Shown here in pieces: positions 24,641 through 36,234 of a stretch of DNA of 64,000 nt (the stretch's first letter is position 1; each line of letters begins with the position of its first letter). The stretch spans positions 3,286,001 through 3,350,000 of the forward strand of contig JAEVHH010000004.1 of assembly GCA_017607445.1 (NCBI GenBank), given 5' to 3'. Made by a program: the position numbers and the translations under genes. This stretch comes from Histoplasma ohiense (lineage: Eukaryota > Ascomycota > Eurotiomycetes > Onygenales > Ajellomycetaceae). A model generated the notes under the pieces. That model was given only the letters and a program-made list of their open reading frames with translations, did no database searches and was not told where the DNA came from.

Positions 24641-25863
24641 GTTCAGTAACAAAATTGGCATTCTGGAAGTCGATACTCAACCTTTGCAACAACCTTTACC
24701 CGCCGCCGTTCCTGTTGCCACGTTCCGCCAGAACTGCACATCGCCCGAGACCGGAGCAGCCCTCTCGACCACCCAGGATGTTCCAGGCCCACAAAAGCCG
24801 CTGTCAACGAAGGTTAAAGCTATAAATTGCTCAGTCTCCCGCCAAACCTTCAATATGCTGGAACGGGCCACAAACCCCGGTCTATTCCGTTTGTGGCAAG
24901 CAGGCTGACTGAAAAGTGAGGAATCGCGTGAAAAACCCCTTGTTTTCCCATACAACATCATCACCACATCGCGTAGCTATACCAATGTCAATGTTCCTCT
25001 GTCTATCAGAGACTGACAGCTGGAGGCCGTTAGGCATTGCTATGTAGCTACCTCTACGCTGCCGACAAGAACACGTGTCCTGACTCCCTCACTGCTGGCC
25101 TGGAAGATACACTGTAGTATATATCTATGACATCATGATAGCACACCGCCATGCCGGATCCCCATTGATCCCAGCCCAGAGCCGGAGGCCACGACCATGC
25201 GTGGGAGCTATGATTCAAGCACAGCCATACTGCAACTAGCTTTGTATCAGGCATTCATTCGGGCATCAGCAGGCCATCAAGGGAGCAGAGAATGGTTTCC
25301 GTCGTTGTATGTACAGTACATGTACATGTACGTTGTTCGCTGCTTGCGGCTTGGTGTAAAGGAATGGGCCCTCAAAAAAGCCACACACGACGGGCAACGG
25401 GCAACCGGAGAACGACCAAGAGCGTGAAGGATTAAAAGCTCACTTGCTTCGGATTACGGACTATCAGGGACGGAATAACAAACAGGATGGAGAAAGGGAG
25501 AGGAATAACTAACCCAACCCCCCCTTCCGGAAAACTACTAAAACGGAAAAGAACACAAACAGAAGGGTAAATAAACCACATTGTCCGCCCATTAGGAAAG
25601 GCCCTCGACCGGTCTTCAACAAGCGACTAACGTGGATCTGCGTCTGGCGCCATACAGCCCCTGGCGTTAGGTGAAGCTTAAGTATCTATTTATTTAGTTC
25701 GATGCAGTTATTATTATTCCCCACACGGCCCGCCGAAAGCTCGAAACAAGAACAACAACGCAAAACCAAAACCAAACCAAACCAAACAACTCCTATTAAT
25801 TTTCTTTGCTAAAACTATGGCGGGGAAATATATAAATACTAGTAATTAAAATAGTAAAACAGT

Positions 25864-25900
25864 TGGGGGGAGGTTAGGGGGGAGGTTAGGGGTTTGGGGG
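25864..25900 (+). repeat. G-rich block with GGTTAGGGG units
   Basis: Two copies of GGGAGGTTAGGGG followed by TTTGGGGG. There are at least four G runs of three or more within 40 nt, matching a G-quadruplex pattern on the plus strand. The units also resemble the fungal telomere unit TTAGGG. Confidence 0.7.
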
Positions 25901-26508
25901 TTCACTGGCAGGGACAACAGTTTTATATATGTACGGAGTATATATATAGAGTTTAAACCCCGTAGTTAGTTATATAATATATAGATACATCACAAAATCC
26001 ATTTTATACCCGCATTAGTTGTTTCCTCTTCCTTTTCCTTTTCCTGTCCCAGTCGAAGTATATCTTTTCTTTTCTTTTCTTTCTTTTCTGTTTATTCTTT
26101 CATATCCTTCCCATCCCATCCCATCCCATCCCATTCCCTCTGATAGACAATCGCTTTGAAAGTCGCAGCAAATACATAAACCGGGAGAAAAACGAAAAAG
26201 AGAAAGGAAAAGAAAATTTAAAAATTTAAAAAGGAGATACACACACACACGCACACACAGAGAGAGAGAGAGAGAGAAAGAAAGGGAGCGCTAACAAAGG
26301 GAAACTTGGTAAAAACATATTACAAAAGAGTAAGCCACTAACTAACACATAAAACATAAGAAATAATTTAAAAAGAAATAAAATAAAAATATATAAAATA
26401 AAAAATAAAAAAAAAAAAATTCATCAAAAGATATATTATAAAAATTAAAGAGATAAAAACAATATGCCGCTCCCCCAACTCCCTCTATTATACTCACCCT
26501 TGCTTCAC

Positions 26509-28461
26509 TCATATTCCCCCCTCACGCCGATCCCGATCCATATACTCAAACGCACCTAACCCCTCCATGCCGGGCTCTTTCTGCGCCCCAGCCTCTAGAA
26601 GCCTCTTCACCACCGCGCCCTTGAGCACCCAATACCCCTCCAGCTCCCTGAGCGGCGTGCGGCCCTTGGCATCCTTGCAGTCCGGCTCCGCACCCGCGGC
26701 CAGCAGCGCCGCGACGATGCGCTCCTGATAGCGCGACTCGACGTTGCGCGCCGCGTAGTGCAGCGGTGTCGCTCCGGTGAGGTCGCGCGCGTTGACGTCG
26801 GCGCCGTGGCTGATTAGGAGGTGGATTTTTTGCGTGATGTGGTCAGTCGCAGGGGCGAGGGACTTGGTTGTTGTTACTGTTGGTGTGGAGGGAGAGGGCG
26901 GGGAGGGCTTGTCTGTCGTGCTGGGTTTGGAGGAAGCGAGGAGATGGAGCGGTGTGGCGCCGGTTGCGTAGGTGGGTGTGCTTGGGTTTGCGCCGTGGGT
27001 GAGGAGGAAGAGCAGGCGATCGGGGCCGCTGTGCTGGGCGGCGTAGTGCAGGGGTGTGGAGAGGACGGTGGGTTTGTTGAAGAGGGCGGCCGTTGCGGGG
27101 TCCGGTTGGTTATTGATGACTTGACCATTCTCGTCATCGTGGGTTTCATCATCATTATCGGAATTAAGTTTGTCGTTGTCGTTGTCGTTGGCACTGTCGT
27201 TGGCATTGTCGTTGGCATTGTCGTTGTCATTGGCGTTGTCGTCATCGTTAGCATTGGCACTGGTATTGGCATTGGCATTGGTATTGGTATCGGCATCGGC
27301 ATCGGCATCGATATGAATAACACTCGCCGCCACCTGTTTCAGCAGCTCCGTATCCGGTTGGAAACAGACGGTATCCAGTGGGGTGTCGCCATGGTTATTC
27401 GGGGCGTTTACATCCGCGCCCCTGTCAAGCAAGAGGGCAATGACATCACGGTCTGGCGATTGCATCGTGCAGCAGCGTAGCAGGGGCGTGGAGCCCCATT
27501 TATCGCGGGTGTCGACGGGCATGCCCAGATCGAGAAGGGCCGTAGCCATCGCGAGACGGCGGGAGGTGGCTGTCGGTGATGGGCCGCTGGAGCCGGCCAT
27601 GAATCTCAGGCGCACCCCGTCAGCGTAGATGCATGCTTCATGCAACAGCGTGTTGCCATACCGGTTGTGAGCTTCCAGATTTGCCCCTTTGCCCACCAGG
27701 GACTTGATGACGGAGAAATCCTCGCGCTGATCCGTCTTCAACCAGCGGTTCAGCGCGCAGTGTAGGGGGGTATTGCCATCCTCGTCCGCAGCATTGACAT
27801 CTGCCCCGTACTGCAGAAGCGTGGCCACCCTCTTCCGATCCCCCTCCGACACCGCATGGTGCAATTCCGTAGATGATTGGGCAGTGGCCAGGTTCACCTG
27901 CGCACCCCTCTCGACCAAGCGACGTACTGCCTCGGGCCGATTCTGCAGCACGGCCCGCATGGCAGCCGTCCGCTTCTTCGAGTCTCTGATCTCAATGCCG
28001 TAGCCCATATCGAGCCATTGATCCAGGGCCTGATCGCTCGTCTGCGCAGCCGCAAGCGTCGCCTGGACAAGATCATCGTTGGTATTCAGCGTGATTTCCT
28101 GGCCGTTGGGCATGAGGAAGGTGTTCCCAGGCATCTTCTGCGCCGGGCCCTGGGACCGCGAACGATGCAGGCCCCTGTTCCTTTCGTGTTCGTGGGCGTC
28201 ATGGCTGTCGTGGCTGCGTAAATCCCCCCTGCCCTGGGAAGCGAGGGTGTTCGCCTTTCCGGCAATCGCATCAGGATCGCTGGGCAGTGTGGCGGGCGGC
28301 GATATGTTAAAGGCTATCCGCGTGTGCTGGGGGATGGGGAGGGACTGCTTCGAGGCGTCTGGATTGCCGTCGATGCTGCGGTATGCCGGGGGTGGAGAAG
28401 GGCTGGCCTTTTCGCCATTGTCGTCGGGTCCACCGCAGCACAGCAACCGCGAGAATCGCAT
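26509..28461 (-). CDS. Ankyrin-repeat protein
   Basis: Single exon, 650 aa. The N-terminus MRFSRLLCCGG carries a Cys pair that could be palmitoylated, followed by a Pro/Ser-rich disordered region. From about residue 165 there are some eight to nine ankyrin repeats with recognisable TPLHxAxxxG and GADVNxxDxxGxTPL elements (GADVNAADEDGNTPLH, GADVNAPNNHGDTPLD, TPLHYAARN near the C-terminus). The repeat stack is interrupted at about residues 385-450 by a low-complexity Asn/Asp/Ala insertion coded by a minisatellite. Ankyrin stacks mediate protein contacts, so function cannot be stated from sequence. The A-rich 3' flank and the intron-less frame support the limits given. Confidence 0.88.
   Translation of the reverse strand: MRFSRLLCCGGPDDNGEKASPSPPPAYRSIDGNPDASKQSLPIPQHTRIAFNISPPATLPSDPDAIAGKANTLASQGRGDLRSHDSHDAHEHERNRGLHRSRSQGPAQKMPGNTFLMPNGQEITLNTNDDLVQATLAAAQTSDQALDQWLDMGYGIEIRDSKKRTAAMRAVLQNRPEAVRRLVERGAQVNLATAQSSTELHHAVSEGDRKRVATLLQYGADVNAADEDGNTPLHCALNRWLKTDQREDFSVIKSLVGKGANLEAHNRYGNTLLHEACIYADGVRLRFMAGSSGPSPTATSRRLAMATALLDLGMPVDTRDKWGSTPLLRCCTMQSPDRDVIALLLDRGADVNAPNNHGDTPLDTVCFQPDTELLKQVAASVIHIDADADADTNTNANANTSANANDDDNANDNDNANDNANDSANDNDNDKLNSDNDDETHDDENGQVINNQPDPATAALFNKPTVLSTPLHYAAQHSGPDRLLFLLTHGANPSTPTYATGATPLHLLASSKPSTTDKPSPPSPSTPTVTTTKSLAPATDHITQKIHLLISHGADVNARDLTGATPLHYAARNVESRYQERIVAALLAAGAEPDCKDAKGRTPLRELEGYWVLKGAVVKRLLEAGAQKEPGMEGLGAFEYMDRDRREGGI
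27165..27316. repeat. Hexanucleotide-type coding minisatellite (Asn-Ala/Asp)
   Basis: Degenerate tandem GTTGTC/GTTGGC/ATTGGC units, encoding alternating Asn, Asp and Ala on the minus strand within the ankyrin gene. All units are multiples of three, so the frame is kept. Confidence 0.85.
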
Positions 28462-29278
28462 TACTCTCTATCCCCAGCTCAGTCTGGAACGGACGAGAAA
28501 CGTGGACAAAAAAACGAGTGCTGGATCGGGGACTTATTCTCCACTGCGGGCGATGAGAAAGCGCAATAAAAGCAAATAATGAAAAAAAGAAACCCCATAC
28601 AAAGCAAGGTAACTAACCCTCACCACCAAGTCCTCGCAGCTAGCTCGGGGAAAAGGCAAAGGGCGGAAAGAAAGTGTGTGAGAAACCTTCCTTACCTGGG
28701 TACAGAGCAAGTCAAGTCTGTGGTGCAACCGAGTCGCCCAGCCACCGCCAGCCAGCCCCCAGCCTCGTCCCTGTCAGGATCAAACTCAAAAAACTCCCGA
28801 GATAGTTTGTTTATTTATTCTACGGTGTATTCGTATTCCGTACGACTATTACAAATATTAATATGATTGTTATGAAGCAACGCCGCATAAAAGAAAGACA
28901 GGACGCTGAGGATAGGCTGGCTAGCTACTTATTACATGAATACCCGGTGTTGCGTCTGTGTGTGTGTGTGGCCATGCGTTGTCAAGCGTTGACGGGCCAC
29001 TGGACTTCTGTACAGGGCTACAGTTGATAGAGTTAACAAAGTTAGCACTAATTATCTAACTAGTTATCTTAAATTAATCCTCAACTTAGGCCGTTTGTTT
29101 GTTCAAAGGTGGGACAAATACAGATATGAAGAACCTGGCAAAACCCGATATTAATTATTATAATGTTAATGAGAAAAGAAAACACACACTCACACACAAA
29201 AAGGGCACCAGAGGTAAAGAAAAATTAAGAACAATATTTGGATTTGGAACAAATCAATTGATCCTCTCAAAAGTTGCA

Positions 29279-29317
<39 letters not shown>

Positions 29318-30349
29318 CATATCAGGTAACTCGTTACCTCCGCAAAAAGCATGAGAGCTGTATTCAAGGGAGATATCAAAATAACAACAAACAAATGTAT
29401 GGTAACTGGGAATTGAGGAAATATATCTCTTCCTTCACTCTTGCATTTTCGTAATTTTATTCGAATATGTCATAGAACTATAGTCTATTCTCCTCTCACT
29501 CTAGCTTCCTCCCTTACTGTCCTGTCCTACTAGGCCTAACACAACAAACCAACCAACCATCTCCATATAAAAAAAAAAAACGTGAAAATACTCGGAAGGT
29601 TGATTCAAACCCATCCACAATACGTGAAAAAATCAAGATTTCAAAGGATTCAAAATCAAGTCAATCGATCGATCAATCAATTCATAGTTCGTTAACAATT
29701 TCAACGAACACACAAGCACAGGCGCCTGATGCGAACTTGGGGGTGGTGCTGGCTACGTGCGGTGTAGCATAAACGAAAAAAAGAGAAGAAACAGAAAAAA
29801 GAAGGCTGGAAACCGCAAAAAAAAAAAAAAAAAAGGTAGCAGAATAAAAGGCCAAAAGAAACTCGAAAGTAGGCACCGGAAACGGATATGGGTGGAAAAA
29901 GCCGTAAGTAGAGAAAGCAAGCATCAATCAATCAATCAATAAAACAACGTGAGAGTGGTTAATAATAGGACGAGGATGATGAGAAATGCTGTCAGCAAAC
30001 CGGAAATTTTAGAAAAAGCGAAGAAAAGCGAAGAAAACCAGGTTATTGCCAACTCAGTGACTGCATTCGTCCAATACACCTGCTCCTCTCCCCACATTCC
30101 ACAAATTAACAGAAGTTGGAAAGAAAATGAAAAAAAAAAAAAAAACAAAACGAAGAGAAAAGAAGAAGGAAGCTGGAAAAACGGGGGAAAAAACGAACCC
30201 ATGATAATAAAAATAATATCAATGACAATGCCATCCCTCCCCAGCCGAACGGGAATAGAGAAATGAGAGTGAAAAAGAAAATAAATAAAAGACGAAAGGA
30301 GTGAGAGCAAGAGAGAAAAAAGAAGAAGAAAAACCCCCTAGGCTCTCCA
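28462..30349. other. Intergenic with long T tract
   Basis: It lies between the ankyrin gene's 5' end and the 3' end of the next minus-strand gene. It contains TG repeats (about 28952-28968), a 32-nt T run at 29281-29312 and several A runs to about 30340. No coding signal. Confidence 0.5.
29281..29312. repeat. T32 homopolymer
   Basis: Uninterrupted run of 32 T. Confidence 0.95.
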
Positions 30350-32242
30350 TCAATTAATAGGACTTTTTCTCTTCTCAGCACTAGACAAAACAAACATGGG
30401 CATCTTCCGTCGTCCGTTACCATTAGCATCAACAATACCGTTACCACCTTGGCCCATATTAGGCGCCACAGCATGGCCAGCCACTATAGCTGCCGTAGTT
30501 GGTGTTGTCGATGATGGCGACAATTGACGTCTCGGGACCCTACCAAAAGCGCCCATCGCAGCAGTGGCATCATCCGGGCGAATCTCCATCAACTTACCAC
30601 CCACAAGCCCGCCCTCATCGCTGCTAATTGTCGCAGTCGTATATAGGCTATCCGTCGACGCGCCACGCACGGGACCATTGGGAGTACCCGACCCAGAGCC
30701 AGAGCCACGATAACTCCACTCCTTCTCTTTCCTCTCTGATCCAATAGCACCGTTGACTGCTGCGCGGATACTCCCCAGACTAGGCTTGCTGGACAAGCTG
30801 CCCCCACTCCGGTTACCAGAAGAGTCATCGCCGTCGGAACCTGAGAAATTAAATTCGACATCGCTGGATGGCGTCAGGCTCCCACCGCTATTACTGCCTG
30901 TATTGGGGGAGCCCCGAGATTCTCCACGCCGTTCTAAGCCGGCCCGCACGAGATTGTGGACAGCACGTCGTCGCTGGCGGGTGGCAAAGTTCTTACTTCC
31001 CTCGTGCTTCGAGGTTGGTTTTTCGATAAGTTCTTCGAGTGAAGGAGGTCCACGGGGTTGGCGGATAGGGTGTTCGCCGGCACGGGCTTGGCCAGGGCCA
31101 AAGGTGCCTGTCAGAGGAGTGGGCAGTGGGGCGGTTTTGGGAGCGGTTTTATTTGTATCGCTGTTGATCTTTAGAGCGGAAACCAAAGAGGGTGCCTTCT
31201 TATGATTACGACGAAAGGCGTTGGCAGACGGTGGAGGAAGTGGGGTGACTTCTTGTGGAGGGGATGGGGCAGTTCTTGGTGGTGAGGGAGATGGTTTGTA
31301 ATGGACAGGCGATTGACTTGACTCCGGGGGAGGGGAGACTTCAGCATGGAAAGTTGGATTTTCCGCCACAGGAGACTGGAACTGCTCGTGGTAGATTGTT
31401 GAGGAAGGATCCTCGTGCTGCTGCTGCTGCTGTTGTGGCAGGCTGTTGTCCATGACAAAGTTCTGCTGGCCAGTCATGGGATTGTAGACAGAGAACAGGC
31501 CAGGGTGTCCAGGCACCGGCTGCACAACTGGTTGCATGCCCAGTTGTGCTTGCTGCTGGTAATAACCCACTCCCGGGGTGGTTGGTGACATCACTTGCTG
31601 CTGAGAGGCCATCGAAAAACCAAGGTTCAACCCTTGGAATTGCTGTGCGGCAGCTGTGACTGAGGCTAGCTGTTCCTGCAGACGTTGCTGTTGGGCAGCA
31701 AGGAAAAGGTTTGTCGAAACCAGCTCTGCATACAACTTTTCGTCAATCGGTTCTCCATTCTCGTCAATTGGGAGATCAATTGTGGGAGGTGGAAGTACGT
31801 GTTCTGGCAAGGAGTACATTTGATGTCTACTGTTTGACTGGGAGCCGAATGAATTCGCGTGATTGGGAAACAATGCTCCAGTTGATGTCATAGGGACGCG
31901 CTGGACATAGGAATTTGGCTGAGCACCATATCTGGAATGATCCAACGATGGGTGGGGCTGCTGATGGGACAAGGGAGCAGTGGCGGGTGCCGGAGAATGC
32001 TTTGGAGCAGTTCTCAGTCCAGCCAGGAGATGGGAACGACTAGTGCGTGGCGTGGTAACTGAAGGGGACGACGTAGATTCATTAATGGACCCAATATTTG
32101 ACGGGTGAGGGACACTGAGACGTTTGATGTGAGAACCCTTCCCACGAGACGCGAAACCAGAACCAGGAACGCCAAGGGAACCGCCATTGAAAGACATGTT
32201 ATTGTAAGTCATCTGAGCTAGACCGCCAGCGTCCATGCTCAA
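30350..32242 (-). CDS. Pro/Ser/Gln-rich protein with a basic conserved-looking segment, function unknown
   Basis: Single exon, 630 aa. I do not recognise the family with certainty. Visible parts: a Ser/Pro-rich N-terminus; a short ordered-looking segment near residue 155 (PIDENGEPIDEKLYAELV); a Gln-rich helix (LAAQQQRLQEQLASV) that may form a coiled coil; a polyQ stretch near residue 275; proline-rich stretches; a basic segment at about residues 405-445 (LEELIEKPTSKHEGSKNF followed by ATRQRRRAVHNLVRAGLERR) that looks like the conserved core; and a Gly/Ser-rich tail ending AEKRKSPIN. No membrane segments. The composition suggests a regulatory or RNA- or cytoskeleton-associated protein, but this is only a guess. 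The 5' flank is unusually long and pyrimidine-rich on the coding strand. Confidence 0.75.
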   Translation of the reverse strand: MSMDAGGLAQMTYNNMSFNGGSLGVPGSGFASRGKGSHIKRLSVPHPSNIGSINESTSSPSVTTPRTSRSHLLAGLRTAPKHSPAPATAPLSHQQPHPSLDHSRYGAQPNSYVQRVPMTSTGALFPNHANSFGSQSNSRHQMYSLPEHVLPPPTIDLPIDENGEPIDEKLYAELVSTNLFLAAQQQRLQEQLASVTAAAQQFQGLNLGFSMASQQQVMSPTTPGVGYYQQQAQLGMQPVVQPVPGHPGLFSVYNPMTGQQNFVMDNSLPQQQQQQHEDPSSTIYHEQFQSPVAENPTFHAEVSPPPESSQSPVHYKPSPSPPRTAPSPPQEVTPLPPPSANAFRRNHKKAPSLVSALKINSDTNKTAPKTAPLPTPLTGTFGPGQARAGEHPIRQPRGPPSLEELIEKPTSKHEGSKNFATRQRRRAVHNLVRAGLERRGESRGSPNTGSNSGGSLTPSSDVEFNFSGSDGDDSSGNRSGGSLSSKPSLGSIRAAVNGAIGSERKEKEWSYRGSGSGSGTPNGPVRGASTDSLYTTATISSDEGGLVGGKLMEIRPDDATAAMGAFGRVPRRQLSPSSTTPTTAAIVAGHAVAPNMGQGGNGIVDANGNGRRKMPMFVLSSAEKRKSPIN

Positions 32243-35200
32243 AGGTCGTGTGAGTAAAGGGAAATAAAATTGGAAATGGAAATATGTAGGGACGTATATT
32301 CGTAGAGGCGATAGAAGGGGAATTATACGTAGTAGGAAAAAAAAAACCCTGTTGTGACCGGGCTTGTCTGCACAAGAAAACTGCCTAGCTTGCGAGCTAA
32401 CGAGATGTTGCAGAAATGGTCAGTTGGTGGGTATCCACAAAAAACAGGGTTGAAAATGTGTCAAATTCGCGCAAAAACTGCGTTTTTAGGGCGCGTTGGA
32501 GGCTTATCCACGGAAGGGTGGATTGGAGATTCGAACAAATTAAGAAATTAAGAAGTATTCGTTCAGGAAACGCTGCCGAAAAGGGTATCCCCAAAGTAGA
32601 GAGTTTCGATAGAAACAGTCGACGGGTCGAGTTTAAACAGAAATAAATAAATCACACTCTTCTAGGGCAGCAAGGTTCGAGTTAGCATCAGATTCAAACG
32701 AGGGGGAATACCATATATGGATGCTGAATCCGGTTATACATACCGGAAGAAGCAAAGTTCAGATATAGAAGAAGCGAACCAGCAGGCGATTAAAAAGGAT
32801 ATACAAGTGAATATAGTTTCGTCGTTTGGCGAACGGGCCAGTTAAAGAGAGAGTGACTGCTAGGCGCGAGGCGTGACGAATAAAATAGGAGAATAGTAAT
32901 AATAAGAGTAATAACGATAATTTTGGGGTAAGAGCAGTGGGAATTAGCGAGAATAGTGAGATGTCCAAGTGGAGTTCTTGAAAGCCGTTTTGAGTGTGCG
33001 GGTGTTGGTGTCTGTTGCGTCCGACGATGGAGAGATTTGCACTGCAATCCCAACAAAGAGCGACCGGAGAGCAAGCTGAACGGAAGGAATTTTTTTGAGG
33101 GTATTTTCTGTAAGACGAAATAAATAAAAAGTGGCAATCAAAATATCAAAAAGGCGAGATTGGACTTTTTATAGCTGTTCTTTTGTTGAAACCACGACAA
33201 AGAGGATCGGAGGACGAACGAATTCAAGCGCAAGGAGAGTCGAGACAAGGATTGAGATATGGTATGAACAACTATAACAACGACGATGAAAGGAGCGGGC
33301 CGAAAACGCGGTCGTTAAATCAGGATTTCAAGATCCAACCAGCAGGGCGACGCGATCTAACAGAAAAAGGCAAAAACGGCGAGGGCAAAAAACGGAGATA
33401 TTAATTTAAATCGACGACAGAAAAACCTAGACCCAAGTCTTCGTCCACTGATTCAAGCCCGATGTATCTTCTTCCTTAATCTCTTCCTTTCAAAAAAAGT
33501 GCCTCTGTTTTGGTTTGTTTTGGAACGGAACAGAATGCCGATACTGGTGTTGATGCTGTTGGTATTGGAGCCGAAAAAAGGGGGGGTTCGCCAAGGAGAC
33601 GAGAGCAAAGGGAAAGCTTTTTTTTTTTTTGTTTGCAGGTGAGACACAGAGCTGGATAGAGAGCCAAGGACGAAGAGAGACGGCGACAAGAAAGAAGTGC
33701 GAAACAAAATAGAATCAGATATACGGGCCACGCGGAGGGCGAAGGAGACGAGAGAGGAGGATGGGCGGTGAAGACGAAGATGAACCGACGAAGAAGAAGC
33801 AGAAGAAGAAGAAGACGAAGGAAGATGTCGACGAAGATACGAGCAGAAGACAAAAAGAGGGGCGGAGGAGAAGGAGAAAGGAGGAGAGAGAGAGAGAGAG
33901 AACAGACAAGGAGGAGAAAGATGAGCAGAAAGAAGGAGGAGAAGAAGATGAGAGTCGACGCTGCGGGCGGAGAGAGCGCAGAGGCGCAAGGATACGCCAT
34001 CGCCATCGGTTACCGTACGGCGACAATACCGGCTGGGGTGTCGAGGGGCCAGGATTTGCCCAAATTCCCGCTTTGGATCTAGTGACGTACCCAGATCCCG
34101 CGCCCTGATTGGCTGTTCAGGCAGTCTCTTACCTAGGCCGGCCTAGCTCTTATCTGCTGAAACCGCACTAGCACGTTATTGTATTTCTGTACCTGTATCG
34201 GCAGTACCCTGGGCTTGGCACTGGGCGGCTGGATGAGTCAGCACAATCTCTGCCTCCCACCTGACCTTGCACTTGGACTCGACCTCAACCTTGGCTTGGC
34301 TGCTTGTGCGACGGGGCAGCGGGTGTCCCATTCCACGGCCTCGATTATCATCATCCTTTTCTCGACCGTACAAAATCCAATGAAAGAATGGCCCAAAACA
34401 AAACAGAATACTCCGTACTCCGTACAAATTCAAGAGGAACCACAAATACAAGAATGAAGAAAGCATCCACGCCTGCATGTTCGGCGCTTAAGCAGTCCCT
34501 CCCTCCGCCAATCACAGCGCCTGTCAACAACCCTTCCAACAACCCCCATCAAGGCCTCCCAGCCCTGGAATCCTTCACATCCATCACATTCGCACTTCAC
34601 ACCCTCCAGAACTCACACAACCTGCAGGCTGCAGGCAGGGCTGCATGCACATCACACTTGGGACCAGCCCAGTAGCGGCCATGGCTGTTGACAACTTTGA
34701 CATATGATTTGCAGCAAGATGAATTTCCCTCGCCCAAAAGTTCCCAGGGATCAGAGGAATATCGGGCCTTTGACACCTGGCACCAATGATAATCGATGCT
34801 AGTGAGTTTGAGCTGCTAAATACAGCCCGCTTCAAGCCGTGGTAATTTCTTTTACCCTGGCCCAACAAGTGCGGGGAATGGGGGGGGGGTTTTGCGTTGT
34901 GATGACCTCTTTGAAGCTTTTCAGTTCTTTTTTTGCCTTCAAGATATATGACATCGTGATTTTCATTTTCTTAGCAGGTTTGAACCAACCGTTTTGTTTC
35001 CTTCTTTTGCCTCTCTATTTATTTATCAAACTCAAGCGTACAGAAGACGATCCGTGCTCAAGCTCGAAACTTCTTTTTTTTTTTTTTTGGGGGGGGTTGA
35101 GGGATTCTTTGGATTCCGGCTTCAGGATTTCCACCGATCTGGTGTGTGCAAGGACTCCCTCCCGTTGCTCAGCATTTCTTATTCATCCTTGGGCCTAATC

Positions 35201-36195
35201 CACGCTTGTTAAGTTCTTAACCAAACTTTAAGCCTACCCCCCCCAAAATGCTCCAAACGCCTAACCCCAACGGGGCCAGCGTGTCCAGAACAAAAAGGGA
35301 ACAAAACTCGATGGATCAAACCTTGAATGCCCGCCCCACTTAGCCACAATAAATATGTCATCGTTGGTCTATTATTAGCAGTTTGAAAGATTATCGTTCA
35401 TGGAAATATCAATTGACAAGAAGAAGAATTGCGTCTTCGAATCTTCATCAATTTGATTTGACAGCATTTGACAACGGTAGATCCTCTCCTCCTTCTTGGG
35501 GGGAGGTTTGCCACCATCGCTAAGGTTCTTTTTGACCTTACTACTACTGATTGCCACGGACGAACTAGTTAACTCAATTGAAGAGCTCGCCAATATCAGC
35601 AAGCAAGTTAAGTAAACTGGTTTGGGACAAAACCCATTGAATTGATATATGACATTTCAGAAATATATCAGACAAACGTTCCTCGAAGTTGCCCCTGGAA
35701 GCCGCAGCTTAACACAACCACTCCGCTTCCCTGTTTCTGCTTCACCTCTTTACTTACTTCCTTTCGCCTCAACCTAAAAAAGAATACGCTTTTGGAGGGA
35801 GCACTGGTGGCCGAATGAGCGGGGCTCGCTCGCTCGCTCTCTCTCTTCAAGCATCCAGCCCTCCCAACAACGACATTGAAAAAAGGGGTCCAATGTGCCG
35901 GAAAACCCGGTACGATTGCGCTATTTTGTATGACGTTTAACGGGTCTTGAGCATTTGCCACATTGACATGGCTGGTTATCTTGTTGAAGTTTAATATTAT
36001 TAGGGACTCATTGTAATCATCTATCTCTCTATCAATTGAGTATTGAACCTTTGTCCGATTTTTGAAGTAAAATAACTTAGAAAAAAAAAAAATAAAAGAC
36101 AAATGATATAGTATATGCGTGTGATGGAAACACGGCCCTCCGTCACATTATATCGAGTATTGATGTTTGTTTCTGCAATAATGAGAACTTGTCAC
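32243..36195. other. Gene-poor region; pyrimidine-rich upstream flank of the previous gene
   Basis: At about 33740-33960 the plus strand is almost pure purine (GAAGAAG/GAGAGA), hence pyrimidine-rich in the direction of the minus-strand gene, a common fungal promoter or leader feature. Long Ser/Leu-rich (minus) and Lys/Glu-rich (plus) frames there are composition artefacts. The part from 34100 to 36190 shows no gene. A T14G7 junction lies near 35075-35097. Confidence 0.5.
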
Positions 36196-36234
36196 GTAAA
36201 ACTAGAAACACAACTGAGGTGTTTCTAGTTTTAC
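36196..36234. repeat. Perfect 16-bp inverted repeat, 7-nt loop
   Basis: GTAAAACTAGAAACAC at 36196-36211 is exactly reverse-complemented at 36219-36234; the loop is AACTGAG. It lies in gene-free DNA about 600 bp from the NACHT-like relic. Confidence 0.95.

Larger units (their letters stand above)
23604..26508. other. Intergenic with multiple simple repeats
   Basis: No gene recognised in 2.9 kb. It holds a 27-nt A run followed by a GAACCA-type minisatellite (about 24538-24640), a G-rich block (about 25864-25900), a CCATC array (about 26109-26135), CA/GA microsatellites (about 26238-26285) and a very A-rich stretch (about 26360-26460) that probably forms the 3' flank of the ankyrin gene. Confidence 0.6.

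Noticed and set aside
26821..27480. Plus-strand 219-codon frame opposite the ankyrin gene
   Set aside because: Antisense shadow of the ankyrin repeats and the coding minisatellite.
33453..34108. Long Ser/Leu-rich (minus) and Lys/Glu/Arg-rich (plus) open frames
   Set aside because: They all arise from one purine/pyrimidine-asymmetric tract that opens several frames at once; no domain or splice logic.
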